Assembly (NCBI RefSeq): GCF_002091635.1
Contig: NZ_BDAC01000005.1
Span: 181,606-245,605 of the forward strand
DNA from: Pseudomonas indica NBRC 103045
GTDB taxonomy: Bacteria; Pseudomonadota; Gammaproteobacteria; Pseudomonadales; Pseudomonadaceae
Length of the DNA: 64,000 nt
Direction: 5' to 3'
In this document: positions 45,431-56,137 of the stretch, one piece after another
Numbering within the stretch: position 1 is the stretch's first letter
Layout: each line of letters begins with the position of its first letter
Position numbers and translations under genes: made by a program
The notes under the pieces: generated by a model
What the model was told of the DNA's origin: nothing
The model's input: only the letters and a program-made list of their open reading frames with translations
The model's database searches: none

Positions 45431-46986
45431 TGGTCGGCCTCCGAAGACTTCAGCCCGAAGTCGGCAGGGAAATGCTTGAGCGCGCTGGTCACCGGGTAGG
45501 CAGTCATGCCGCCCAGGGCGCAGAGAGAGCCATAGGTCAGGGTGTCGCAGAGGTCCTTGAGCAGGATCACCTGCTCATCCCGCGCCGCGTCATCCGGCGC
45601 CGCCAGCAGGCGATCCACCACTTCGACACCGCGGGTGGAACCAATGCGGCACGGTGTGCACTTGCCACAGGACTCCTCGGCGCAGAACTGCAGGGCGAAA
45701 CGCGCCATGCGCGCCATGTCCAGACTGTCGTCGGCCAGCACCACACCGCCGTGGCCGAGCATGGCGCCCATGGCGGCGAAGGCCTCGTAGTCCAGTGGGG
45801 TATCGAATTGCGACGGCGGCACCCAGGCACCCAGCGGCCCACCCACCTGGGCGGCCTTGATCGGCCGGCCCGTGGCCGTACCGCCACCGTAGTCTTCCAC
45901 CAACTCGCGCAGGGTCAGGCCGAAGGCCCGCTCCACCAGGCCGCCATGGCGAATGTTGCCGGCCAGCTGGAACGGCATGGTGCCCAGAGAGCGGCCCATA
46001 CCGAAGTCGCGATAGAACTGCGCGCCACGAGCCAGGATGACCGGCACCGAAGCCAGGGTGAGCACGTTGTGCACCAGGGTCGGCAGGCCGAACAAGCCTT
46101 GCAGGGCCGGCAGCGGCGGCTTGGCGCGTACCGTGCCGCGCTTGCCTTCGAGGGAATCCAGCAGGGAGGTTTCCTCGCCGCAGATGTAGGCACCGGCACC
46201 GACCCGCACCTCCAGTTCGAAGGCACGTCCGCTTCCCGCCACGTCGGCCCCGAGATAGCCGGCCTCGCGGGCGATGTCGATGGCCGCACGCAGGGTTTGC
46301 GCCGCCTGCGGGTACTCCGAGCGCACGTAGATGTAGCCCATGCTGGCACCGACCGCGACGCCGGCGATGGCCATGCCTTCGATCAGCAGGAAGGGGTCGC
46401 CTTCCATCAACATGCGGTCGGCGAAAGTGCCGGAATCGCCTTCGTCGGCATTGCACACCACGTATTTCTGCGCGGCCTTGGCCTCGCGCACGGTGCGCCA
46501 CTTGATGCCGGCCGGGAACGCGGCACCGCCCCGGCCACGCAGGCCGGAGTCCAGCACGGAGGCGACGATTTCCTCGCCGCTCTGGCCGATGACGCGGGCC
46601 AGCCCTTCGAAGCCGCCCAGGGCCCGGTAGTCGTCCAGGGACAACGGACGGGTGATGCCGGCGCGGGCGAAGATCAGGCGCTGCTGGCTCTTGAGATAGG
46701 GCAATTCCTCCACCGGCCCCAGCGCCAGCGGATGGGCGCTGGCATCGCCCTGCAGGGCATCCAGCAAGGACGGAACATCCTTGGAAGTGACCGGACCGAA
46801 GCCCAGGCGGCCGTCGGCGCTTTCAAGCTCCACCAGCGGCTCCAGCCAATAGAGGCCACGGGAACTGGTGCGCTTGAGTTCCAGCGGCAGGTTGCGTCGC
46901 TCGGCCTCGCGGACCAGCGCCACGGCCACCTCATCCGCGCCGACTGCGCGGGCAATCGAATCGCCGGGAATGCACAACGTCAGCAT
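45427..46986 (-). CDS. fdsB: NAD-dependent formate dehydrogenase beta subunit (NuoF-like)
   Basis: A 519-residue diaphorase subunit with FMN, NAD and a 4Fe-4S cluster. I take the ATG at 46986, with GGAGG 7 nt upstream, rather than the longer in-frame start at 47004. NuoF motifs are GRGGAAFPAGIKW for FMN, YVVCNADEGDSGTFADR, and cluster cysteines in EESCGKCTPCRIGSTRG. It takes electrons from fdsA to NAD+. It overlaps fdsG by 7 bp and fdsA by 4 bp. Confidence 0.95.
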   Translation of the reverse strand: MLTLCIPGDSIARAVGADEVAVALVREAERRNLPLELKRTSSRGLYWLEPLVELESADGRLGFGPVTSKDVPSLLDALQGDASAHPLALGPVEELPYLKSQQRLIFARAGITRPLSLDDYRALGGFEGLARVIGQSGEEIVASVLDSGLRGRGGAAFPAGIKWRTVREAKAAQKYVVCNADEGDSGTFADRMLMEGDPFLLIEGMAIAGVAVGASMGYIYVRSEYPQAAQTLRAAIDIAREAGYLGADVAGSGRAFELEVRVGAGAYICGEETSLLDSLEGKRGTVRAKPPLPALQGLFGLPTLVHNVLTLASVPVILARGAQFYRDFGMGRSLGTMPFQLAGNIRHGGLVERAFGLTLRELVEDYGGGTATGRPIKAAQVGGPLGAWVPPSQFDTPLDYEAFAAMGAMLGHGGVVLADDSLDMARMARFALQFCAEESCGKCTPCRIGSTRGVEVVDRLLAAPDDAARDEQVILLKDLCDTLTYGSLCALGGMTAYPVTSALKHFPADFGLKSSEADQ

Positions 46987-47462
46987 GTCCCATCCTCCAG
47001 GCAACGGTTGACCAGCTCACGCAGCCCCTCGGGGGTGAGCCGTGCATGCAGTTGGCCATCCAGCTCCAGGGCCGGCGAACAGGCACAGGCGCCCAGGCAA
47101 TAGACCGGCCGCAGGCTGACCTGCCCGTCGGCCGTGGTGCCGTGGTCGTCCAACCCCAGGTGCTCACGCAACTGCGCGGCCAGTTGCGCGCCGCCCATGC
47201 TCTGGCAGGACTCGGCGTGGCACAGGCGCAGGATATGACGCGCCGGCGGCGTGGTGCGGAAGTCGTGGTAGAAGCTGATCACTCCGCGTACTTCGGCCTG
47301 GCTGAGGTTGAGGGCATGAGCGATCTCGGGGACGGCGGCATCCGGGATATACCCGAGGCCCTCCTGGATGGCATGGAGGATCGGCAACAGGGCACCGGGG
47401 GTGTCCTTTTCGCGCTCCAGCACGCTGAGAATCAGGGGCAGGTGAAGTGTCTCGTCAGGCAT
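46980..47462 (-). CDS. fdsG: NAD-dependent formate dehydrogenase gamma subunit (NuoE-like)
   Basis: A 160-residue thioredoxin-fold 2Fe-2S protein, first gene of the operon. Cluster cysteines are CHAESCQSMG near residue 86 and YCLGACACSP near 126. The start at 47462 follows GAGGAAAA. The order G-B-A-D differs from Cupriavidus fdsGBACD by lack of fdsC (FdhD sulfurtransferase), which must be elsewhere if the enzyme is made. Confidence 0.95.
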   Translation of the reverse strand: MPDETLHLPLILSVLEREKDTPGALLPILHAIQEGLGYIPDAAVPEIAHALNLSQAEVRGVISFYHDFRTTPPARHILRLCHAESCQSMGGAQLAAQLREHLGLDDHGTTADGQVSLRPVYCLGACACSPALELDGQLHARLTPEGLRELVNRCLEDGTC

Positions 47463-47851
47463 GCAGCGTTTTCCTCGGCATCACGGACGACGCTGACCCA
47501 TACCGGCGGCCATCCGGAAATCTTCGGCTGCAGCGTACGCCACGTCACGGCAGCGTGACCTCGCTGAGCCATCCTTGTGCATCGCCCAGGCTTCTTCGTG
47601 CACTGGTACGGAGCATTGGGGCAGCTTGCCATTCCCAGCGCCTGGAAATTGCCCCTGAACGACCCCCCACATCCTGAAACCGACCCCCGATAAAAGGAGC
47701 GGAAACCGCGATGCAGACCTGCCGCTATCCGAAAGCGTAGTACCCCGCCGCAAGCACGCTGGACCCCACGCGCAGGACGGCAACGCAGCGCTTGTTCCCT
47801 CGACGCGAGCCCCTTACCCTCTCGCCTCGAACAGCCAACCCGGATACGCCC
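47463..47851. other. 389-bp divergent region upstream of the fds operon
   Basis: No gene recognised, and no LysR-type fdsR regulator next to fdsG. There is an inverted repeat GTCACG-GCAG-CGTGAC (47544-47559) about 82 bp upstream of fdsG that may be an operator. The rest is non-coding as far as I can see. Confidence 0.4.
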
Positions 47852-48181
47852 ATGACAGACGCCCCTCTCTACCTTCTCGACCAACTGGAAACCGCCGACA
47901 TGCTGGAAATCGACGGTCTGCACGCCTGGCAGTTCAGCCTCGACGAAGGGCTGCTGGACCAGGCCGATGCCGCTGCGGAAGCCGACCAGCCCTTCGCCAG
48001 CGAGGAAACCGTACTCACCATCGAAGCCCTGGACGGCCGCGACCGCCGCACGTGGCGTTTCAGCTACAACCAGGTGATGGAAGCCGAATATCGAGCCGAG
48101 GAAGATGTGTGGATGCTCGACGGGGGCCAGCATCGGGTGAGGTGTTTGGGGGCTGTTACTGCCGATGACGAGTCGGAATAA
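47852..48181 (+). CDS. Conserved acidic hypothetical protein
   Basis: A 109-residue acidic, soluble protein with no signal peptide. The ATG at 47852 (MTDAPLYLLDQLETADMLEI) is preferred to the upstream in-frame start because the upstream sequence looks non-coding. The middle has LHAWQFSLDEG and WRFSYNQVMEAEY, giving an alpha-beta look. I think it belongs to DUF5629 but cannot verify this. Its direction is opposite to fds. Confidence 0.6.
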   Translation: MTDAPLYLLDQLETADMLEIDGLHAWQFSLDEGLLDQADAAAEADQPFASEETVLTIEALDGRDRRTWRFSYNQVMEAEYRAEEDVWMLDGGQHRVRCLGAVTADDESE

Positions 48182-48327
48182 AAAGTTTGGTCCATTACTG
48201 TTTCATGTAAAACCAGCTTAACGATTAGATCCCACCTCGCAACAAGGCCGCCAACAGCCTTTGCAAGCGAAGCATTTTTAATCTGTCCCAGACGGATAAG
48301 CCACTTTCACATCAGGGATTGGCATCT

Positions 48328-48681
48328 ATGGCAACTCATAACTGGAACGGTCATACGATTGAAGTTAAAAGCCACGCAAGCCCTCTCCTACTGTGGTTCG
48401 GAATTTCGTTTTCGGTTGCTATAGATGGTTCAGAAAGATTCTCTTCTCCGAAGCATTTTGAAGGGCTACGCTCCACTATTCCCTTCAAGTTCCTGCATAA
48501 CGGGAATCTTGTTGAGGGCCACGTTGTGTCAGGGCGACCATGCTCCGTACTCCATGCGGTTTATCGTGTGATGATCGATAACAATGAAGTAGCCAGAGGA
48601 TCAGTCAGAGCCTCCAACTGGTATATAACCTACGCGATTATGGGAGTAACTCTGATTGCAATGATGAAGTGGCTCTTGTGA
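48328..48681 (+). CDS. Small hypothetical membrane protein
   Basis: A 117-residue protein from the ATG at 48328. It starts with a beta-rich part containing NWNGHTIEVKSHASPLL, and the last ~20 residues are a hydrophobic helix (YAIMGVTLIAMMKWLL). The gene and its leader are clearly more AT-rich than neighbours and use codons rare in the window, which suggests recent acquisition. I do not recognise the family. Confidence 0.55.
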   Translation: MATHNWNGHTIEVKSHASPLLLWFGISFSVAIDGSERFSSPKHFEGLRSTIPFKFLHNGNLVEGHVVSGRPCSVLHAVYRVMIDNNEVARGSVRASNWYITYAIMGVTLIAMMKWLL

Positions 48682-48804
48682 GCCTTTCGTATCGACTAAC
48701 CATGATCGAACTCTAGGCCAGTGCGGCATTGAATCTCGTCCGCGGACCGATGGAACATCTCCCCGCTACGCGACAAGCGCCTCCGGTGGTAGGATGCGCG
48801 CCCC

Positions 48805-49842
48805 ATGCGCATCCCTGAAATCCAACAACGCCTCGCCGATCTCGGCGCCAATCCCCGGCATGCCGGGCGGATCGTCCGTGCCTGGCTGAAGGGCCTGCCC
48901 CTCGATAGCGGCCGGCGCCACCAACAGGCGGAAAACTTCCTGCCGCTCAGCGTGCGCGAGGCGCTTCCTGCGCTGTCCGAACAACTCGCCGGGCTGGCGC
49001 GGTTGCGCTCGGAACATCCGGCCGCCGACGGTTCCGCCCGGTTGCTGGTGGAGCTGAACGACAGCCAGATGGTGGAAAGCGTGCTACTGCCGCGCGACGG
49101 GTTGTGCGTCTCGACCCAGGTGGGTTGCGCGGTGGGCTGTGTATTCTGCATGACCGGCAAGAGCGGCCTGCTGCGCCAGGTGAGCAGCGCCGAGATCGTC
49201 GCTCAGGTCGCCCTCGCCCGGCGCTTCCGCCCGGTGAAGAAGGTGGTGTTCATGGGCATGGGTGAGCCGGCGCACAACCTGGATAACGTGCTGGAAGCCA
49301 TCGACCTGCTCGGTACCGAGGGCGGCATCGGTCACAAGAACCTGGTGTTCTCCACCGTCGGCGACATGCGCGTGTTCGAGCGCCTGCCGCAGCAGCGGGT
49401 CAAACCCGGCCTCGCCCTATCCCTGCACACCACCGACGCCGCGCTGCGCGAGAAGCTGCTGCCGCGCGCACCGAAAATCGCTCCCCAGGAGCTGGTCGAA
49501 CTGGGCGAGGCCTATGCCCGTCAGGTCGGCTACCCGATCCAGTACCAGTGGACGCTGCTCAAAGGCATCAACGACAGCCAGGAAGAAATGGACGGCATCC
49601 TGCGCCTGCTCAAGGGCAGGTATGCGGTGATGAACCTGATTCCCTACAACAGCCTGGAAATGGACGACTACCAGCGCCCGGACGGCGAGCGCATCGTGCA
49701 GATGGTGCGCTACCTGCACAGTCGTGGCGTGTTGACCAAGGTGCGCAACTCGGCGGGCCAGGATATCGACGGCGGCTGCGGCCAACTGCGCGCCCGTGCG
49801 GTGGATGTGGTCAATACGCGGCGGTTGCGGAAGCCTGCCTGA
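48805..49842 (+). CDS. RlmN/Cfr-type radical SAM methyltransferase paralogue
   Basis: A 345-residue enzyme. The radical SAM cluster motif CxxxCxxC is at Cys108/112/115 (GCAVGCVFCMTG). The upstream Cys101 (DGLCVSTQ) matches E. coli RlmN Cys118, and the C-terminal Cys in QDIDGGCGQLRA matches the methyl-carrying Cys355. Both catalytic cysteines are thus kept. RlmN itself normally has CALxCxFC followed by STAQQGF; here it is MTGKSGL, so this is a paralogue and target RNA or site is unknown. It lacks the longer N-terminal tail of RlmN. Confidence 0.85.
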   Translation: MRIPEIQQRLADLGANPRHAGRIVRAWLKGLPLDSGRRHQQAENFLPLSVREALPALSEQLAGLARLRSEHPAADGSARLLVELNDSQMVESVLLPRDGLCVSTQVGCAVGCVFCMTGKSGLLRQVSSAEIVAQVALARRFRPVKKVVFMGMGEPAHNLDNVLEAIDLLGTEGGIGHKNLVFSTVGDMRVFERLPQQRVKPGLALSLHTTDAALREKLLPRAPKIAPQELVELGEAYARQVGYPIQYQWTLLKGINDSQEEMDGILRLLKGRYAVMNLIPYNSLEMDDYQRPDGERIVQMVRYLHSRGVLTKVRNSAGQDIDGGCGQLRARAVDVVNTRRLRKPA

Positions 49843-49850
49843 CGTCCGCC

Positions 49851-49873
49851 GGGCGAATGAATTCGCCCCTACA
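49851..49873. repeat. REP-like palindromic element
   Basis: GGGCGAAT-GA-ATTCGCCC followed by CTACA, directly after the RlmN paralogue. It has the form of Pseudomonas REP units; related copies occur at 50332-50533 and 62422-62676. Confidence 0.7.
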
Positions 49874-49986
49874 GGATGGGCGTGGCGTTCGCATGAGCCC
49901 GCCGATGCAACAAACGGTATGGGACGGGAACACCTCCCCTTGGGCAGCTTCTAACAAGGTGTGTCTCTGATTTTCGAGATCGCCCC

Positions 49987-50319
49987 ATGAACATGAGCAG
50001 AACCTATCCCGCGACCGAACCGACGCGCGCCGCAGTGGAAGCCCTGGAAGAGCCGACCGTCCTCGAGTTCGGTGCTTCCTGGTGTGGACACTGCCAGGCA
50101 GCGCAACCCCTCCTCGCCAAGGCTTTCGCCCGGCACCCGGAAATCCGTCATATCAAGATCGAAGACGGCAAGGGGCGTCCGCTGGGGCGGTCGTTCCGAG
50201 TGACGCTGTGGCCGACGCTGATTTTCCTCGACCAGGGCAAGGAGGTGGCGCGGCTGGTCCGGCCAACCGATTCGAGTGCCATCGAACGCGCCTTGGCCCG
50301 GATCAGCCTGGCGGCGTAA
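49987..50319 (+). CDS. Thioredoxin-family protein
   Basis: A 110-residue cytosolic thioredoxin with redox motif WCGHC in LEFGASWCGHCQAAQPLLAK near residue 32 and the cis-Pro loop in TLWPTLIFLDQG. WCGHC differs from the WCGPC of TrxA, giving a more oxidising or PDI-like potential. No signal peptide is seen. Partner unknown; the genome's trxB is 40 kb away in this window. Confidence 0.88.
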   Translation: MNMSRTYPATEPTRAAVEALEEPTVLEFGASWCGHCQAAQPLLAKAFARHPEIRHIKIEDGKGRPLGRSFRVTLWPTLIFLDQGKEVARLVRPTDSSAIERALARISLAA

Positions 50320-50331
50320 TCCAACGCATTC

Positions 50332-50533
50332 TGTGGGAGCGAATTCATTCGCGATGGACCCAGCCCCCCTATCGCGGATGAATCCGCCCCCGCAGGCTGC
50401 AGCCGCACGGCCCCGCTTTTTGTAGGAACCCGCTCTGCTGACAAGGCCTTGGGGTGGTTCCATTCGCGAGCAGAGCTCGCTCCTACAAACACGCCCGGAG
50501 ACCACCCGTAGGGGCGAATAAATTCGCCCCTAC
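50332..50533. repeat. Cluster of REP-like elements between convergent genes
   Basis: Several palindromic units lie between the thioredoxin and glgB stops: GGGAGCGAATTCATTCGCGA (50335-50354), CGGATGAATCCGCCCC (50374-50389), a GTAGGAACCCGCTCTGCTGA arm (50422-50441) facing CGCGAGCAGAGCTCGCTCC (50465-50483), and GTAGGGGCGAATAAATTCGC continuing CCCTAC (50508-50533). These may form stems protecting 3' ends. Confidence 0.75.
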
Positions 50534-50554
50534 AAGAGCTGGTTCATACCCGGA

Positions 50555-52770
<2,216 letters not shown>

Positions 52771-52774
<4 letters not shown>

Positions 52775-55700
52775 GGGTTACCTCCAGCGATGAGCTTATC
52801 GGCCAGGGCCGCGAGGCCCTGCAGGGATATGGACAACCAGGCCGGCCGGTTGGCGGCCTCGTAAGCGATTTCGTAGGCGGCCTTCTCCAGGGTGAAGAGA
52901 TCCAGGGCCGCCTGTTCGCCGCGCTCGTCGCGCCAGCGGTGCGGGATGTCTCCGGCGGCCTGGCGATAGGCCTCGAGGAAGGCCTCGCGGGTGGTGCCGC
53001 GGTAGGTCGCGGCGGTCTGGCTGCGAGCGAGGTTGGCCTCTTCCGAACTGTCGGCGCTCTGCGCGCGGCGGATGGCCATGGCGGCGGCGTACTCGATGGA
53101 GCGCAGGATGCCGGCGACGTCCTTGTAGGGGCTGTGCTTCGCCCGGCGCTCGTCCAGGGAACGCGCGGGCTCGCCCTCGAAGTCGATGAGATAGGCATCG
53201 CCCTGCACCACCAGGATCTGGCCCAGGTGCAGGTCGCCGTGCACACGCATGCGCAAACCGCCAATCGCCCGCTGCGCCAGGCCATCGATGGCCCGCAGCA
53301 AGGCATCGCCCTCGCCGATCAGTTGCTCGACGATGACCCCATCCTCGGCACGCAGGCTGTCACGCCGCGCGGCGAGAATCTCCAGGGCCGCGCTCAGTTG
53401 CCGGCCGACCGCTTCGCTCCAGGCCTTGGCATCCGTCTCGTCGCTGACCTCCACGGCAAAGGCCGGATCGTCGTTGGCCTGCGCCAGCAGGCTGTGCATC
53501 TCGCCCAGGCGCTGGCCGAGCATGCGGGCGAAATTCTCCAGCTCCACCATGGCGCTGAACTGGTTCTCCACTTCGGAAATACCGCCGGCGATGGTGTCGC
53601 GGATCGCCCGCTCCAGGGTGTCCTGGGTCCATTCCCAGGCATCGCCCTGGTTGTTCAGGTAGCGCTGCACGATGATCAGCGCATGGGGCGTGCCGTCGGC
53701 GGAAACCCTGCGGACCTCGCCGAGCAGCGGCGCGATGTGGGCGAAACCGTGCTCGGTGAGGTAGCGGCCCATTTCCGCCTCGGGATGGACGCCGCCGATG
53801 ACCCGGCGGATCAGCTTCATCACCAGGGCATCGCCCACCACCACCGAACTGTTCGACTGCTCGGCGGTGAGGTAGCGCGATTCGGCATCCGCCTGCAGCT
53901 CCAGGTCGGCGAGCAGCGAAGTGGGCAGGAACTGCACCTCGCCGTCCGGGCAGGCGATGCGCCGCTCCTCGCGCAGCGCCTTGAGCACCTCGCCGATGAA
54001 ACCGTTGAGGGTGAAGGCATCGGTGATCAGGCCCACCTGGCGCACCCGGCGCAGGCGGGCCATGGCCAGTTGCTGGGGCAAGGCGCCGACCTGATCGTCC
54101 TCGCCGAACGTGCCGAACGGCAGCAGGTAGCGCTCCGCCCCCTTGGCGTTCTCGACCTCCACCTCGGCCAGCAGGCACGGCTGCGAACCGGCGCAGAACG
54201 GCACACCATAGGCGATCCGGGCGCGCTCGATCTTCTCGTCCTTGGCGGCGTACCAGCGGCGCTTCGGCAGGTAAGCGGGCAAGGCATCCTGCTCCAGAGT
54301 GCGCCGCGCCGGACCTTCCAGCAGCTCGCTCATGTCGCGCTTGATCACCACCGTGTTGAAATCCGGCATCGGCTCCGGCGCTTCGGCGTGCCAGGCTGGC
54401 ATCTGCGCCTGCGGTGCGAGCAGGAACCAGTAGAAGCCATAGGGCGGCAGGGTCAACAGGTAGGTGAGCTGGCCAATCGGCGGGAAAGCGCTGCCACCGA
54501 CCATCTCCACCGGCACCATGCCGGCGAACAGCGAGAGGTCCAGCTCCACTGCCTGCGCCGAGCGCGAGACGTTGGCCACGCAAAGGATGGTCTCGTTACT
54601 GCCGTCGGGCCCGGTGAATTCACGCAAGTAAGCGAGGATGCGCCGGTTGGCCGGGTACAGCAGCTTCAGCGTGCCGCGGCCGAAGGCCTTCTGCTGCTTA
54701 CGGATCGACAGCATCCGCCGCGTCCAATTCAGCAGCGAATGCGGGTCGCGCAGTTGGGCCTCCACGTTGATGGTCTGGAAGCCGTACAGCGGGTCCATGA
54801 TCGGCGGCAGCACCAGGCTCGCCGGGTCGGCACGGGAGAAACCGCCGTTGCGGTCGATGCTCCACTGCATCGGCGTACGCACGCCGTCGCGGTCGCCGAG
54901 GAAGATGTTGTCGCCCATGCCGATTTCGTCGCCGTAGTAGATCACCGGCGTGCCCGGCATCGACAGCAGCAGGCTGTTGAGCAGCTCGATGCGGCGGCGG
55001 TCGCGCTCCATCAGCGGCGCCAGGCGCCGGCGGATGCCCAAGTTGATCCGTGCGCGGCGGTCGGCGGCGTAGTAATTCCAGAGGTAGTCGCGCTCCTTGT
55101 CGGTGACCATCTCCAGGGTCAGCTCATCGTGGTTGCGCAGGAAGATCGCCCACTGGCAGTTGGCCGGGATGTCCGGGGTCTGGCGCAGGATGTCGGTGAC
55201 CGGGAAGCGGTCCTCCTGGGCGATGGCCATGTACATCCGCGGCATCAGCGGGAAGTGGAAGGCCATATGGCATTCGTCGCCGCCACCGCCCTCCTTGCCG
55301 CCGAAGTACAACTGGGTGTCTTCCGGCCACTGGTTGGCTTCGGCCAGCAGCATGCGGTCCGGGTAGTTGGCATCGATCTCGGCGCGAATCTTCTTCAGGA
55401 CCTCATGGGTCTCCGGCAGGTTCTCGTTGTTGGTGCCTTCGCGCTCCACCAGATAGGGAATCGCATCCAGGCGCAGGCCGTCGACACCCAGGTCGAGCCA
55501 GTAGCGCATGATGCTGAGCACGGCGCGCAACACCTGCGGGTTATCGAAGTTCAGGTCCGGCTGGTGCGAGTAGAAGCGGTGCCAGAAGTACTGGCCGGCC
55601 ACCGGGTCCCAGGTCCAGTTGGACTTCTCGGTATCGAGGAAGATGATCCGCGTTTCCGGGTATTTCTGGTCGCTGTCCGACCACACGTAGAAGTTGCGCG

Positions 55701-56115
55701 CCGACGACCCCGGCCTGGCCTTGCGCGCCCGCTGGAACCAGGGATGCTGGTCCGAGGTGTGGTTGATGACCAGTTCGGTGATCACGCGCAGTCCGCGCTT
55801 GTGCGCCTCGGCGATGAAGCGCTTGGCATCGGCCATGCCGCCGTAGTCCGGGTGGATGCCGCGGTACTCGGCGATATCGTAGCCATCGTCGCGACGTGGC
55901 GACGGGTAGAACGGCAGGAGCCAGATGGTGTTGACGCCGAGTTGGGCGATGTAGTCGAGCTTGTCGATCAGGCCGGGGAAATCGCCGATCCCGTCATTGT
56001 TGGAATCGAAGTACGACTTCACGTGCACCTGGTAGATGATCGCGTCCTTGTACCACAGCGGATCGTCGATAAAGGCAGCCGGTTTGCGGGCGCGGGCTTT
56101 CTTCGCTTGAGCCAT
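52771..56115 (-). CDS. treS: Trehalose synthase-maltokinase fusion (TreS-Mak)
   Basis: A 1114-residue fusion. Residues ~15-560 are a GH13 TreS that interconverts trehalose and maltose ([19 protein letters not shown] is the nucleophile strand). Residues ~620-1110 are maltokinase (Mak/Pep2), with the kinase-like [20 protein letters not shown] and [14 protein letters not shown]. The product maltose-1-phosphate feeds GlgE. It lies 22 bp after glgE and overlaps glgB. In mycobacteria the two parts are separate proteins. Confidence 0.96.
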
Positions 56116-56137
56116 CTTGCCGTCCTTCTATGGGGCC

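Noticed and set aside
42608..45499. A 963-residue plus-strand frame over fdsA
   Set aside because: Shadow of fdsA; composition typical of reverse-complement frames here.
45430..47103. A 557-residue plus-strand frame over fdsB
   Set aside because: Shadow of fdsB, which has clear NuoF motifs.
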